This document shows, one piece after another, positions 48,142 to 59,012 of a stretch of DNA of 64,000 bases; the first letter of the stretch is position 1, and every line of letters begins with the position of its first letter. Made by a program: the position numbers and the translations under genes. A model generated the notes under the pieces. That model did no database searches, was not told the DNA's origin, and worked only from the letters and a program-made list of their open reading frames with translations. The stretch is from Camillea tinctor (Eukaryota > Ascomycota > Sordariomycetes > Xylariales > Xylariaceae), in contig MU394062.1 of assembly GCA_022578605.1 (NCBI GenBank), forward strand, positions 62,001-126,000, given 5' to 3'.

Positions 48142-49401
48142 ATGCCGAATATTGTGGTTGTAGGGTAAGTATAGCTCCGCTGATCCGCCAATTCCGACTC
48201 GGAGATTGACCGCGAATTTACAGTGCCGGCGTGTCTGGCCTGACATCGGCCTACTTGTTGTCTAAGCAGGAAGGCAACGTTATCACCGTTGTCGCCAAGC
48301 ATATGCCTGGCGACTATGATATAGAATACGCCTCGCCGATTGCCGGTGCTAATGTATTACCGTAAGTAGTTGGTTTAGATGGCATTTGTCCACGCCTAAA
48401 ACGATATGCTGATCTAGCGTAGCATGTCTATTGAAAAGCACAGCACATGGGAACGCCGAACTTGGCCGGAGCTGAGAAAGCTCGCAGTGGAGGTACCCGA
48501 GGCCGGAATACACTTACAAAGTGAGTATAGCGAATTCATCGTGATCAATCGACGGCGGGGCCAAGTCTGACAGGGGCGAATAGAATCACGTGTTTATCGT
48601 CGAGAGAAGGACTTAGCGAAACTGAGATCGGGCAACTATAACTTTGATGGTTTATTCAAGGAGAACCCTTGGTACAAGACGCTGTTCGATGACTTCCGCG
48701 ACTTGTCTAAGGACGAGTTGCCCGAGGGCATAGCGTCCGGTAGCGAGTTCGGGTCCTTGTGCATCAATGTGATGATCTACCTACCATGGCTCGTGGGGCA
48801 GTGCCGGAAGAACGGGGTTGTGTTCCGCCGTGGGCACCTGAAGCACATCTCGGATGCAGCGAGCATGGGCCACACGGGCGGGAAGGTCGATGTTATCGTG
48901 AACACGACGGGTCTGATGGCCTGCAGGCTCGGAGGTGTGATGGATCAGAAAGTGGTACCTGTCCGGGGTCAGGTGGTGGTGGTCAGGAACGAGACGCCAT
49001 ACATGTTGACCAAGTCGGGGACGGACGACGCCCCTGACGAGCTGTGCTACATCATGACCAGAGCTGCAGGTGGTGGCACGGTTCTGGGCGGCACGTACGC
49101 GAAGGGCCAATGGGAGAGCCAGCCCGACCCGAACATCGCCATGCGCATCATGCGACGGGCAACCGAGATGATGCCGGAGCTTACCAACGGCCAAGGTGTG
49201 AAGGGCCTAGACATCGTCCGCCATGGGGTTGGACTGCGGCCATACAGGGAGGGGGGTGTGAGGATCGAGAAGGAGAAGATTGACGGTACTTGGGTGGTGC
49301 ACAACTACGGTCATGCTGGCTGGGGTTACCAGGGATCGTATGGCTGCGCGCAGGACGTGGTTGGGCTTGTTGACGAAGTTCTCAACAAATCGAAGCTGTA
49401 G
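48142..49401 (+). CDS. D-amino-acid oxidase, peroxisomal (FAD-dependent)
   Basis: Four exons: 48142-48164 (23 nt), 48224-48361, 48423-48520 and 48584-49401, with three introns of 59-63 bp; 358 aa, the family's usual length. It oxidatively deaminates D-amino acids to 2-oxo acids with release of ammonia and hydrogen peroxide. The Rossmann FAD motif VVVGAGVSGLTSAYLLS (about residues 5-21) is created across intron 1. Next come SPIAGANVLPMS and STWERRTWPEL, then VNTTGLMACRLGG and VPVRGQVVVV. The substrate-binding arginine region is GLRPYREGGVRIE. The FAD-closing motif NYGHAGWGYQGSYGCA is near the C-terminus. The last three residues are SKL, a canonical type 1 peroxisomal targeting signal, consistent with hydrogen peroxide disposal by catalase. 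D-aspartate oxidase is the main alternative within the family and cannot be excluded by eye. Confidence 0.93.
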
Positions 49402-49923
49402 GATATATGTCTATCTTACTTGATCTAAACTGAGAGACATGGCGTATGAGGTTATATACACTAATATTATAGATTGATACATATATAATGATTACGGTAC
49501 AAATTAATTATATATATCTGGTTTCATTTTTGCCTATCTTCATATGATTCTTCAATACTGATGAATTCGGAGGGAGGATATGGTGATAGAAAAGGGAGAA
49601 GGCCAGTCAGGGGGAAGGGAATATGAATTAACAAGGTATGCATTTAAAGAGGTTATAGTTTCCAATTGATGTTGATCTGCTTAATTGCTTAACTGCGTAA
49701 CTATCTACTTACACTATTGGGGTAGGATCTGTTAATCGATAAGATAACTTTAATAATTGATTACGACTACTTAGGCCAGCTTGGAGCCAGGCTCGCTCCA
49801 ATTGAGGTTGTCTAAGCTCTTATTCCAATTCATCCAATTCAACTCAATCCAATGCGACAACCTTTTGAACCGCCACATCGCATTTGAAAACCCTCCCAAA
49901 CCCAAGCTGCCGATATCGCGGGG
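49402..49923. other. Intergenic region between the oxidase gene and alg3
   Basis: About 520 bp, AT-rich (TATATA stretches at 49450-49520), between two plus-strand genes. It holds the oxidase 3' UTR and the alg3 promoter. No further feature is recognised. Confidence 0.4.
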
Positions 49924-51366
49924 ATGGCAAGCAACGAGCGTGGCATAGTTTCGCAAGCGGTGCACTGGGTGCTTGACATTGCCAATGGCCGTAATCGCGC
50001 CCTGGCACGGCTTATACCTCCGGGTCTTTTCCTGCTCGATGCCGTGTTATGCGCCGGCATCATCTGGAAGATCCCATGTGAGTCTCATGTCCGGTGTTCT
50101 CTGGTATGGGTCAATGCTAATCACCTTCGACGGAAAAAGACACGGAAATTGATTGGAAAGCCTACATGGAACAAGTGTCTCAGTACGTGGCCGGCGAACG
50201 CGATTACACCGTCATTAAAGGCGGAACGGGTCCGCTAGTCTACCCGGCAGCCCACGTCTACATCTACACAGCGCTATACCACCTGACAGATGAGGGAAAA
50301 GATATACACTTGGCACAGCAGTTGTTCGCTGTGTTCTACATGGCCACTCTGGCTCTAGTAATGGCCTGCTACTGGAAAGCCAAGGTACGGGGCCATCATG
50401 TCTTCTGATCATTGGAATTAGGGTGCTGTGGGTTGCTGACCATAACTATCTAATACTTAGGTCCCTCCTTACGTCTTTCCTTTATTGATATTATCGAAGC
50501 GACTGCACAGCATCTTTGTCCTGCGTTGCTTTAATGATTGCTTCGCCGTCTTCTTCCTCTGGCTGAGCATATTCCTCTTCCAACGGCATGCCTGGACGCT
50601 CGGGACCATCACGTACGCATGGGGTTTAGGGATCAAGATGTCGTTGCTCCTCGTCTTGCCAGCTGTAGGCGTTATACTTCTCCTGGGCAGGGGGTTTTCT
50701 GGAAGTCTGCAGATGGCTGCCATCATGGCTCAGATTCAATTCGTCATTGCGCGCCCGTTCCTCCAAGAAAACTGGAAAGGTTATCTATCCCGCGCATTTG
50801 AGCTGTCGCGACAGTTCTTGTTTAAGTGGACCGTCAACTGGCGCTTCGTCGGGGAGGAAACCTTCCTAAGCCGCCCCTTCGCGTTAACCCTTCTTGCCCT
50901 GCATGCTTTAGTTCTGGCAGGATTTATCGCAAACAAGTGGCTAAAGCCCTCTGGTAAGTCCTTATCTGCGATTATTGTGCCTATATTGCAGGTGACCTCT
51001 CCTTTCAGTCCCCATGAGGAGCCTTGGATCGCATTGAGGATCACTCCCCAGTATGTCATGACCACTATACTCTCCGCAAATGTGATCGGACTTCTCTTTG
51101 CACGGTCCCTCCACTACCAGTTCTATTCGTACCTCGCCTGGTCTACGCCGTACCTTCTGTGGCGTAGTGGAGCGAACCCAATAGTCCAATATGGTCTCTG
51201 GGCACTCCAAGAGTGGGCATGGAATGTGTTTCCAAGCACGCCTGTTAGTTCGGCTGTTGTCGTCAGTACGATGGCCACGACTGTTGCTCTAATGGCGCTG
51301 CAAAAAGATGAGACTCTCACGGCACCTATCCCACCCTCGTCTTCACGTGAACGTAAGAACGACTGA
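49924..51366 (+). CDS. alg3: Alg3, Dol-P-Man:Man5GlcNAc2-PP-dolichol alpha-1,3-mannosyltransferase
   Basis: Three exons: 49924-50077, 50140-50384 and 50461-51366 (introns 62 and 76 bp, TGCTAAT and ATCTAAT branch sites); 434 aa, close to fungal Alg3. It adds the first lumenal mannose to the dolichol-linked N-glycan precursor in the endoplasmic reticulum. Diagnostic sequence: [10 protein letters not shown] and [20 protein letters not shown] (lumenal loop with the acidic catalytic region and the GPLVYPA motif), then [15 protein letters not shown], then [20 protein letters not shown] and [10 protein letters not shown]. Near the C-terminus are [20 protein letters not shown] and [11 protein letters not shown]. 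About ten hydrophobic segments are visible. It ends in a basic tail (SSSRERKND) rather than a KKXX signal. Its stop codon lies 22 bp from the stop of the next, opposite gene. Confidence 0.95.
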
Positions 51367-51388
51367 GCGAATCGGGACGAGCAAGCAT

Positions 51389-51854
51389 TCAATCCTCATC
51401 CTCGGAATCTGACGGTGGCATTCTGCCAACCGTGGATTCCTCATCGTCTTCACTATCGTAAGTGAACTTGGCAAACTCCTTTGGCCTATGACCCGAGTTA
51501 GCTCGCCGATGGGAAGTTTTACGCGACAATGGAATATAGTCACCAGTAGCTTTGTTTGCGCCATTCCTTTTCCTCGCGGACGACATTCACAATCTCGCCT
51601 TCTACCTTGTTCTTTTGCTCTTTGGGGGTTATCAGGTCTACTAGGACGTATCCGCCGCGCTTGATCCATATAGTATTCCGGAAACGCGTGGCAAGCTCGG
51701 CGAGGACGGTGCGCTGATCAGGCAAAGCACAGCTATAAAGACTGTTGCCTTCGGCCTTTATCACTCTAGCGAGTGACTGAGTATCTGTGAGCTGATCCGG
51801 AGGAGTAGTGGACTTTTCAGCTGCAGCACGGACATCACGCTTTGGTCGACCCAT
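51389..51854 (-). CDS. eIF1A/S1-like domain RNA-binding protein (EIF1AD-type)
   Basis: Two minus-strand exons, 51854-51544 and 51485-51389, with a 58-bp intron (GTGACT donor, GCTAACT branch site, ATAG acceptor); 135 aa. The OB-fold/eIF1A-like domain covers about residues 22-100: SLARVIKAEGNSLYSCALPD, RTVLAELATRFRNTIWIKRG and GYVLVDL. The motif EIVNVVREEKEWRK then joins over the intron to WPKEFAKF, a family signature that confirms the splice. The C-terminus is acidic (DSEDDEESTVG ... SDSEDED). The N-terminus MGRPKRDVRAA is basic. Homologues are nuclear proteins of uncertain function related to translation initiation factor 1A but shorter and with a different tail; binding to RNA is inferred. 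It is tail-to-tail with alg3 (22 bp between stops). Confidence 0.9.
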
Positions 51855-53565
51855 GTTTGGCGAATCGGAAAGGCTTCAAAATGTTTTGTCTGTGGTTGTT
51901 TCAGGGGTTTTAGATATGCGTTAGGAGGTAGGGAGGCATTGAGAACAAGCATGCAAGCAGGAATGAGAGCAATAGAGCGATCCATTTCAGCGAGGCACAA
52001 ATTTTGTGACTTTATAGTGGGGCGAGTAAAAACCCCCCCTGAGCCCCTGTCCCGCAGTTCTGCCGCGGTATTGGATTGGAGATATGGACTGCCTTAGTAG
52101 ACTACTTCATAGTTAGCACACTAGATGTGATCTAACCTTAGTCAATATCAACTTTCCAGTCTCTGAGATGGTTCATTGCTATATGATGACCTATACTTCT
52201 ATAGAAAACGAAGTTCTTGATAATGATGGATATATTACTAATACTACCAGTAGTTAAAGAATGCTATATGAACTGAAAGTGTACACACGATTTTACAGAG
52301 GCAACTTACTGAGAAATCACTAGTGTATACAACAATGTGGGTATCAATATTATAGATACATGAAGTATTAATCCACGACTTCAAGGTTATAACGAAGTAA
52401 CCCATCGCCTCTATAAATTTGAATATAATGTTCTACTATATACTATTTTGAGACTATAATTGAGTAAATACATATAGCATCGGAGGGAAACGTGATGTTC
52501 TTTGTGGACCTCCGTAGCTCTCTTTTACTTCAATGTGGCAGAAAAGAGTAAAACTACTCAATTAGGTAGTTAGAGCATGAAGTAAGTTACACTGCATACA
52601 TATCTTAAATTGCTGTTTGACAAGCTAGCAGCAATTGATACAAGATAGAGTTAACCCAGCGCTAATATAGTCACTATGATGTTATATGTATCTGAAAATA
52701 AATAAATAAATCATTACATATTCATTCACAGTGTCGGCCTCACTTAATTCAAGTCAAGTTAGATAAATGGAAGTCCCTCACTTTAAGCGCCAAACAAAGA
52801 GACGGCAAACTGGTTGAAAGGAACGTACTATATGAAAGGACGGTGATGAGATTCCCGTTTCTGTCACTACGCCGGCGATGGTAAGGGAGGCAAGCTCCTT
52901 GGCAAAGGAGGCAGCAGACTAGATGGGCCATAGTAACATGAGATATGTAAGGCTGAATTAAGATATTAAGCGAAACTAAGCAAAATTAAGCAATGGACAA
53001 GGTCTGGACCTGGAGGAAGGAAGGGAGAAAAAAGCTTGGCACTCACCCTTAAGATATTTTAAGACAACTAAAAAAGAAAGAGACATCTGGTTTTTCTTCA
53101 GCTGTGCCGCAATTCATCTCTCATGGGTTAGGTACGGTTCTGTACAACAATACCTAGGTACGATACAAAGGTACCAAAGGAGAGATCATAGGCAACAGCC
53201 GTTTTGGCTTTTTATTCCTTCCGTCTCCCGCCTTTTCTCCAGTGCCGATCTTTTTTTCCCTTCTCGTTCCTGTTCTTACACACGGACTTATACGCAACAA
53301 TCATATTTCTTTATTATCGTCACCTCACTGTCGCTCGTTACCAACACTGAAAAATATTTACAATCGTTTTTACATATTCCAAAGTTGATCTAATATTTCT
53401 TCTCTTCTTTTTACTTTATTACTTTATTTTAGTATTTACTCAAGTTAATTTGCAGGATTTCTATCTAATAAGAACTTTGCGTATCCGCAAAGGGGGTGGG
53501 ATATTATTCCTTTCCAAGTCGCGACTCTATACACACTTAGACAATAACACCATTACACCATCACC
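51855..53565. promoter_or_regulatory. Divergent intergenic region
   Basis: 1.7 kb between the eIF1A-domain gene and the four-TM gene. Mostly AT-rich sequence without repeats of note; T/C-rich sequence at 53210-53440 precedes the second gene. The minus-strand open frame at 52749-52931 has no family features. No RNA gene recognised. Confidence 0.4.
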
Positions 53566-54868
53566 ATGGCTCAAGAACCAACTGCACAGTCGTCAAACGA
53601 CGCGGCACCAAGAAGTTCACATGAGGTCTCGCCAATTGAGCCAAGTAGCCCACAAGGAAGTTCAACTAGGGGAAATGGAGAAGAGGCGCCACCACCACCA
53701 CTTCCAGCTCGCCCAGTCAACGCTGCAAATCAACAACAGCGTCAACAGCAGGCCGGGACGCATTACGCTCCTGTAGCCTGCCCACCACAGCCGTACCAGT
53801 ACACCCAACCGGTACGCGTGCTGCCCAAACAGAGCCAGAGATACATTGCGACTCGGCTTGGCCTAACCGTGTTATCCTCGGTGCTCTCCATCATCATTAT
53901 CGCGCTGAGCAGTATACTTCTCAGCGACACTGGCGCAGGGGAGGGTGCTGCATATTACGCGATCCCTATTGCCGTCGCGGCTATCATCTGGAACACGGCC
54001 GAACTAATTACCTACTGCGTGCGTGTGCGCAAAGATACACAACGGGGGATTCACCCCGGCGCTCATGTCGCTCTGCATCTGCTCTTCTGGCTGGCCTGCA
54101 TCTTCGCCGTCCTAATCACCGTCTCATTGTATCTGGTAGTGGCCAATGCCCTAGAGAGGTGTACCGACTCGGGAGACGATGACGACAGTAGCTACCGCGT
54201 TGGGTATACCAGCAGTTACCGTTACCGGTATTGTGACGACTATACGCCTACCGATTATTACTACTGGAATTATCTGGTATGTTTTCTTGCCTAACCTCTC
54301 CGATCCTTTATAGGTACCCCTGATATAGGTACTAACTGCCTCTGCCCTATAGCCCACAATACGTGCCTTGATTGCTATGTTCATCCTTACACTTATCAAC
54401 CACTTCGTACTCTTCGTCTTGGCCTGCATTGATACTCACAAGCGGAACCTTCTCAAGCCAGCCGGCGTTGTCCTAGCACCTCCCGGACAGGCCGTGTACT
54501 ACGGCGCCCCGCCGCCCCAGCCGGGTATGATGCCTATGCCATATTACCAGTATCCCGTCCAGCCGATGGCCTTCCCGCAACAGGCCCATTTCAGTGCTGC
54601 CGCTGCTGCCCCTGGACAGCCGATGGCACAGACTGCGGAGGCAAAGCAGGCGATGCAGAATCATCAGAGCCTATATGGTTTTTATGCTCCGGCCCCTATG
54701 CCAATGCCTGTCTCCGCTGCTGCACCCGTTCCCACCGCTACTACTGCACCTGCAACCGCACCTCTCTCGCCGAGACAGGTCGAGAAGGCCCCGGCGTCGG
54801 CACAAGCCTCGACATCAGCTCCTGCTGAAGCGAGCAGTTCAAGCAACGAGAAAACTACGCCCGAATAA
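53566..54868 (+). CDS. Four-transmembrane (MARVEL-like) protein with disordered tails
   Basis: Two exons: 53566-54276 and 54353-54868, intron 76 bp (GTATGT, TACTAAC branch site, ATAG); 408 aa. The first 95 residues are low-complexity (Ser, Pro, Gln). Four hydrophobic segments follow: about 100-122 (GLTVLSSVLSIIIIALSSIL), 127-150 (AIPIAVAAIIWNTAELITYC), 165-195 (ALHLLFWLACIFAVLITVSL) and, after the intron, 240-262 (ALIAMFILTLINHFVLFVLA). Between segments 3 and 4 is a Asp/Tyr-rich loop. The C-terminal 140 residues are Pro/Ala/Met-rich with many PMP and PAP repeats. The arrangement of four helices resembles MARVEL-domain proteins of fungi, which organise plasma-membrane regions, but I see no diagnostic motif. 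The start codon has a near-ideal context (CACCATGGC). Confidence 0.82.
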
Positions 54869-55510
54869 CCGTGATTTAAAAGAGAGATGGAAATAAAGAA
54901 AGGACCAATCTGACTATTAATATGTTTTTTTTTGTTAGTTTCGTGCATGGGCGATTCGGGATGTCTTACGCATAAACGTGACCAAAAACACTATATCTGC
55001 ACGGGACGAGCATATACGTTCTTACCACGGGCCTTATGATCTATATTTATACAACATACATATACCCCTTACCCGCGTCACGCTCGAGAACACTTTACTG
55101 CATCTCGGGCCCCGCTAGCCGTTTTAATATTCATCGTTTGATACCCCGCAAGTTTGTCGTTTTATCGTTTTTCATGTTCTCGGAAATATAATGCATGACT
55201 TTGGCTGGTGTTTTTGGTGAATGAGGGAACTATGAAGATTTAATTTAGTTGGTAATAAGGGGGGTTTCGGGTCAATTGCATGCTGTATGAGCTTTCTAGA
55301 TGTTATAATGCACTGCAAACAATGTCTATCTATTGCTTGTCCTTTTCCACATATCCTTGCGATAGCATTGTAATATTCATCTACACATAAATTCAAATCC
55401 GATATATACTCCCCATATAACCTAAATATTTACACAACGCAAGTCCCATCACTTAATAAGTACCGTACATAGTTAAGAACTGTTCTCATCATTGTCGACC
55501 CGGCCACCCC
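54869..55510. other. Convergent intergenic region, no gene seen
   Basis: About 640 bp between two converging genes, likely both 3' UTRs. A T-run lies at 54924-54933. Nothing else is recognised. Confidence 0.4.
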
Positions 55511-56863
55511 TCACAACCACCCATACCTAACCTCCTCCCAGAAATACCTACTAATATCGTTCTCCACCCCACAGCACTCACACCGATGCACGATCCTCAC
55601 CCCCATACTCGCACTCGCACCCCTACTCGTACCCGGCCCCATCCCACCCACCGCACCCGTGCTCACCCGCGACGACGACGACGAATCCGAACCCTCGTTG
55701 ATCGCCCCGCCTACCACCCGAGAAGACGGGCCCCCCGGCCGCCGGCTAATCGACCCCAACGAGTCTTTCGGCAGGTGCCCGCCCCCCCGCCGCCGCGCGC
55801 TGCGCGGGATCGGCGGCGGGATGTACTCGATGTTGTAGTAGCTGGGCTGCGGCGGGGGAGGCGGGGACGCGGAGAGGTCCTGCTCGATGCCGACGATGAT
55901 GGACCCGCGCTCGGGGGTGCGGGGCACGGGCGCGGGGATAGGGGCGGCGGTGGCGGGGCCCCATATGTCCGCCCCGAACACGGCCGACGAGGGGATCGTC
56001 TCGCGGAGCGCGCGCTGGCGCGGCTCCGGCGCGAGCGACGATGGGTAGAGAGGCTGGTCGTCGTCGTCGGCGCAGCGTCCCCGCGGCTTGGAGAAACTGC
56101 TGCTGGCCGTCGTGCTGGTCGCGGCTGTGGCGCCGGTGCCGCGCCGTGGACGCCGCCACGGGAAGAAGGACACCGAGGAGGAGGTCGAGGAGCCGGGCTT
56201 GTGCCGCCGGTAGGAGGAGGATGCCGAGCTGGTGCTCGGCTTGGAGCTGTGGCTCGACCGGAAGAAGGACGTACCCTCCCTGGATTCGGCTTCTTCCGGG
56301 GGCGTGGGCGGGAGGAGCTTGGTGTGCAGGTGCAGGCTCTGCGTGCTGCTGTTGCTGCTGCCGTTCTTCTGGAGCTTGTTCCTCTTCTTGGTGTTCTTCA
56401 GCGAGGACGAGGACGCCTGCGAGGCGGGCGGCTTCGGGTGTAGGTAGTGCCTGTAGTGCCGCTGGTGGTACAGCGGGTCGGCGGCGTGGTTCGGCTTCCG
56501 CAGCCCGGTCACCCGCGGCCAGACTTCTTCTCTCGCGTCTTCGTCTTCCTCGCCCGGCTGGCCATATTGGTGCTGCTGTTGGCGTGGGCTGATGTTGTGG
56601 CCGGAACCCCGGGACTCAGCGCCGAACTTGGAGGTCGTGGGACTGAGTTCCTCGTCGGGAGGCGGAAGTCCTATCCAACGCTCTTTGTTGTTAACACTGG
56701 CTTTACTGTCGTTGTTGGGACGTGGGAACACGTCGGTGCGAAAGGAGGTAGGTGTCCGGGGCACGTCGTTGCCGCGGTAGAGCGAGGCCTGGGCTGTGCT
56801 CGAGCTGTTGCGGCGGTTCTTGTAGTCGCCCAGGACTTCTTTGAGTTTGAGCGCTAGTCCCAT
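55511..56863 (-). CDS. Largely disordered protein with a conserved-looking CxCC C-terminus, unknown function
   Basis: Single open exon, 450 aa, beginning MGLALKLKEVLGDYKNRRNS. Almost all of the chain is Ser, Pro, Arg and Gly rich and looks unstructured, with poly-Ser and poly-Pro stretches and a basic Ser-rich section. The last 25 residues differ: VHRCECCGVENDISRYFWEE followed by VRYGWL has a CXCC cluster and aromatic residues, as expected of a small conserved docking or metal-binding tail. I do not recognise the family. Reality as a gene is supported by the long uninterrupted frame, the sensible start context and the ordered N- and C-termini. However, G+C is high here, and antisense frames of up to 285 codons (55586-56443) are also open, so the call is less certain than its neighbours. 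Confidence 0.65.
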   Translation of the reverse strand: MGLALKLKEVLGDYKNRRNSSSTAQASLYRGNDVPRTPTSFRTDVFPRPNNDSKASVNNKERWIGLPPPDEELSPTTSKFGAESRGSGHNISPRQQQHQYGQPGEEDEDAREEVWPRVTGLRKPNHAADPLYHQRHYRHYLHPKPPASQASSSSLKNTKKRNKLQKNGSSNSSTQSLHLHTKLLPPTPPEEAESREGTSFFRSSHSSKPSTSSASSSYRRHKPGSSTSSSVSFFPWRRPRRGTGATAATSTTASSSFSKPRGRCADDDDQPLYPSSLAPEPRQRALRETIPSSAVFGADIWGPATAAPIPAPVPRTPERGSIIVGIEQDLSASPPPPPQPSYYNIEYIPPPIPRSARRRGGGHLPKDSLGSISRRPGGPSSRVVGGAINEGSDSSSSSRVSTGAVGGMGPGTSRGASASMGVRIVHRCECCGVENDISRYFWEEVRYGWL

Positions 56864-58124
56864 AGTGGTGGCTGTGAGGTGGTTTTGAGTTAAGCCGGCC
56901 TTATCTACTAAGCGTCGTAATGCAGATTATACAGTTTCGCTAAGCAAAGTAAATCGTTCATCTAGGGTGAGAGTTGAACGTTTCTTAGGTCGGTTCTTCT
57001 AGAGATATAATCTCTATAAAACCTTACAAGCAACGATAGGTGGCAGATAGGTCGTGTGGATGAAACGAAGGAAATTTTCGAACGGCATCTCAACTTATAT
57101 CTACCACCATACGACACTAGATATCCCCTCTTGAGGGGAGTTCCACGCCATTTACACCGGGGCTGAACCAGCTGAGTCCACAACATAGAAACTAAAGCGC
57201 CTTCTAGACCGGCTCTTGATTCTAGGTCTATGAGTTGGTGGGTATACTGAGGAAGGTGTTATACGTACTCTGGGGGGTGTAAAAGGCTTAGCCTGAGGCC
57301 CGTCCTCCTAGTTCACCAAAATCCTCACAACTATAACACCCTCTTCCTCTAGGGTCTTACACTGGCTCGTATTTCCGACACTGAACAATGTTATACACGT
57401 GGTAATGACTCGCTATTTTTTGGAGCCCCTTTGCTAGGGACTCCTTAGCATAAGACACAAGAAGCCATTCGTGGTCGATGTGGGTAACAGAGTTTGTTCT
57501 AGCATACAGCTAGAAGCCAACGGTCTTGCATATCCGCATGGAGAACCCTACCTCCTGTCTTGTTTTTTTCTGTTCCTTTTCTTCCCCTCTTTGATATGCA
57601 GAAAAGTCACCTGAGAATAGGATCGACGACTCTAAGGTAGTTCACGGGGTATGATATGTTCCTGGATTAGGGGAGACTTCGGGCTTTGGGCCGGGTTCCT
57701 GGTCGAGTCAGCGATGTCAATCAGTTGACTTAGCACACTAAAGTCGGCTGTTCCCTCCAAATTTTCTAGTTGGCTAGTATACGGCACTGCTATGGAATGG
57801 GGCATAAACGGGGTAGACTTTTTTAATCCTAGGGGTTAAGTAGAGCCTGTGTTTTCGGGAGAGCTTTGATTGCTGACGTTGTACCAGTCAGTCTGAATTC
57901 GAGGATTGATATCAGCATGTGGTCTTTTTTCTTAGCAAATAGAACATGTACTTGCAAAGAAGAAGAAAAAAGGAAAGAAGGGAAAAGAAAGCCATTGATA
58001 AATTGTTTTTGATGACCTAGGTAATTATGGATTTTCTTTTCTTTGTGCACCCGATCCCACTCACAGTGCTTGAAGACAAACCAGCGGCGTAAGTGAGCGA
58101 TCAGAGATACCTAACTTCAAAGTA
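56864..58124. other. Intergenic region, no gene seen
   Basis: 1.26 kb between two minus-strand genes; it holds the promoter of the disordered-protein gene and the 3' UTR of the DUF924 gene. A short hairpin CCCCTC-TT-GAGGGG occurs at about 57125-57138. The minus-strand open frames at 56962 and 57829 have no family features. Confidence 0.4.
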
Positions 58125-59012
58125 TCACTCTGGCCCACTTCCCAGAGGCGTCCATACTCCATTCTCGACATCTTGCCTTATCTTCTTCACCACCTCATCC
58201 GAAGGCGCACCAAACATCCCCGCCTCCGCCATCCACGCGTCCTCTTCGGGAGTCCCCACCCGCCCGAGCCGCCAGTTCTGGTAGGGGTAACGCCCGAACT
58301 TGTCCAGGGGGGGCTTGTGCACGTCCATCAAGCACATAAGCCAAAAGCACCCCTCCGCAACACCGCAAGGGCTCGCCGGCCCCCCCGCCCGCAGCATCTT
58401 AGGGAACCCGAGCAGGTCCCAGCGCAGATCCGGCCGGTCGCGGTGCGGGTCGCGAACACCGAGGCGGCCCTCGACCAGCGCCCGCGTCTCCTCGGTGAAA
58501 GCCACGGCCGCGTCGCGCGCGCTCTCGTGGTGCACCAGCACGGCCCCGAAGAACAGCCGCACCCAGACGAAGTAGTCGAGCGCGACGCCGGGCCAGCGCT
58601 CCCGCGCGCTCGGCCGCTGCGCCGGGGGCAGCGCCTCGAACCGCTGCGCGAGGGCCAGCGCGAGCTCCCCGAAGTACCCATACACCCAGCGCGTGTCGAC
58701 GCCTTGCAGCAGCACGCGGCTCGCCTGGTCGAGGAGCAGGAGCAGACCCAGCGCTTGGGAGGGGAAGGAGGGGCTGGAGACCGGGGGCAGGAAGGCGAGC
58801 AGGTCGGGGGAGAGCCCCCTTAGCTCGCTGAGGGCTTGGAGCGCGGGCCAGGCGGCGCTGCGCAGGGCCTGCATCTCGGCCTCGGACTCGAAGAAGAAGT
58901 GCTGGATGGCCCGGCCGAAGTCGATCGGCTCGGTCTTGCTGAAGGGGATGCGGGTCTCGAGCACGAGGGTGAAGAGCTCGGGTGTGAGGAGGGACTTGAG
59001 ATCTGGTGCCAT
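58125..59012 (-). CDS. DUF924 family protein
   Basis: Intronless, 295 aa from the ATG at 59012 (ACCATGGCACC context); an upstream in-frame ATG at 59075 would add 21 residues without conserved features. Sequence landmarks match the DUF924 (TPR-like) family: LGLLLLLDQASRVLLQGVDT near residue 100 (the LLDQxxR core), YGYFGELALALAQRF, then YFVWVRLFFGAVLVHHESA and the C-terminal PPLDKFGRYPYQNWRLGR with TPEEDAWM. The family is known from bacteria, plants and fungi and no biochemical function is established. The reading frame is very GC-rich at third positions compared with its AT-rich flanks, giving large antisense shadow frames (58173-58823). No sign of truncation. Confidence 0.85.
   Translation of the reverse strand: MAPDLKSLLTPELFTLVLETRIPFSKTEPIDFGRAIQHFFFESEAEMQALRSAAWPALQALSELRGLSPDLLAFLPPVSSPSFPSQALGLLLLLDQASRVLLQGVDTRWVYGYFGELALALAQRFEALPPAQRPSARERWPGVALDYFVWVRLFFGAVLVHHESARDAAVAFTEETRALVEGRLGVRDPHRDRPDLRWDLLGFPKMLRAGGPASPCGVAEGCFWLMCLMDVHKPPLDKFGRYPYQNWRLGRVGTPEEDAWMAEAGMFGAPSDEVVKKIRQDVENGVWTPLGSGPE

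Noticed and set aside
55586..56443. 285-codon plus-strand open frame, Arg/Pro-rich
   Set aside because: Shadow of the minus-strand gene in high-GC, low-complexity sequence; no ordered segments.
58173..58823. 216-codon plus-strand open frame
   Set aside because: Antisense shadow of the DUF924 gene.
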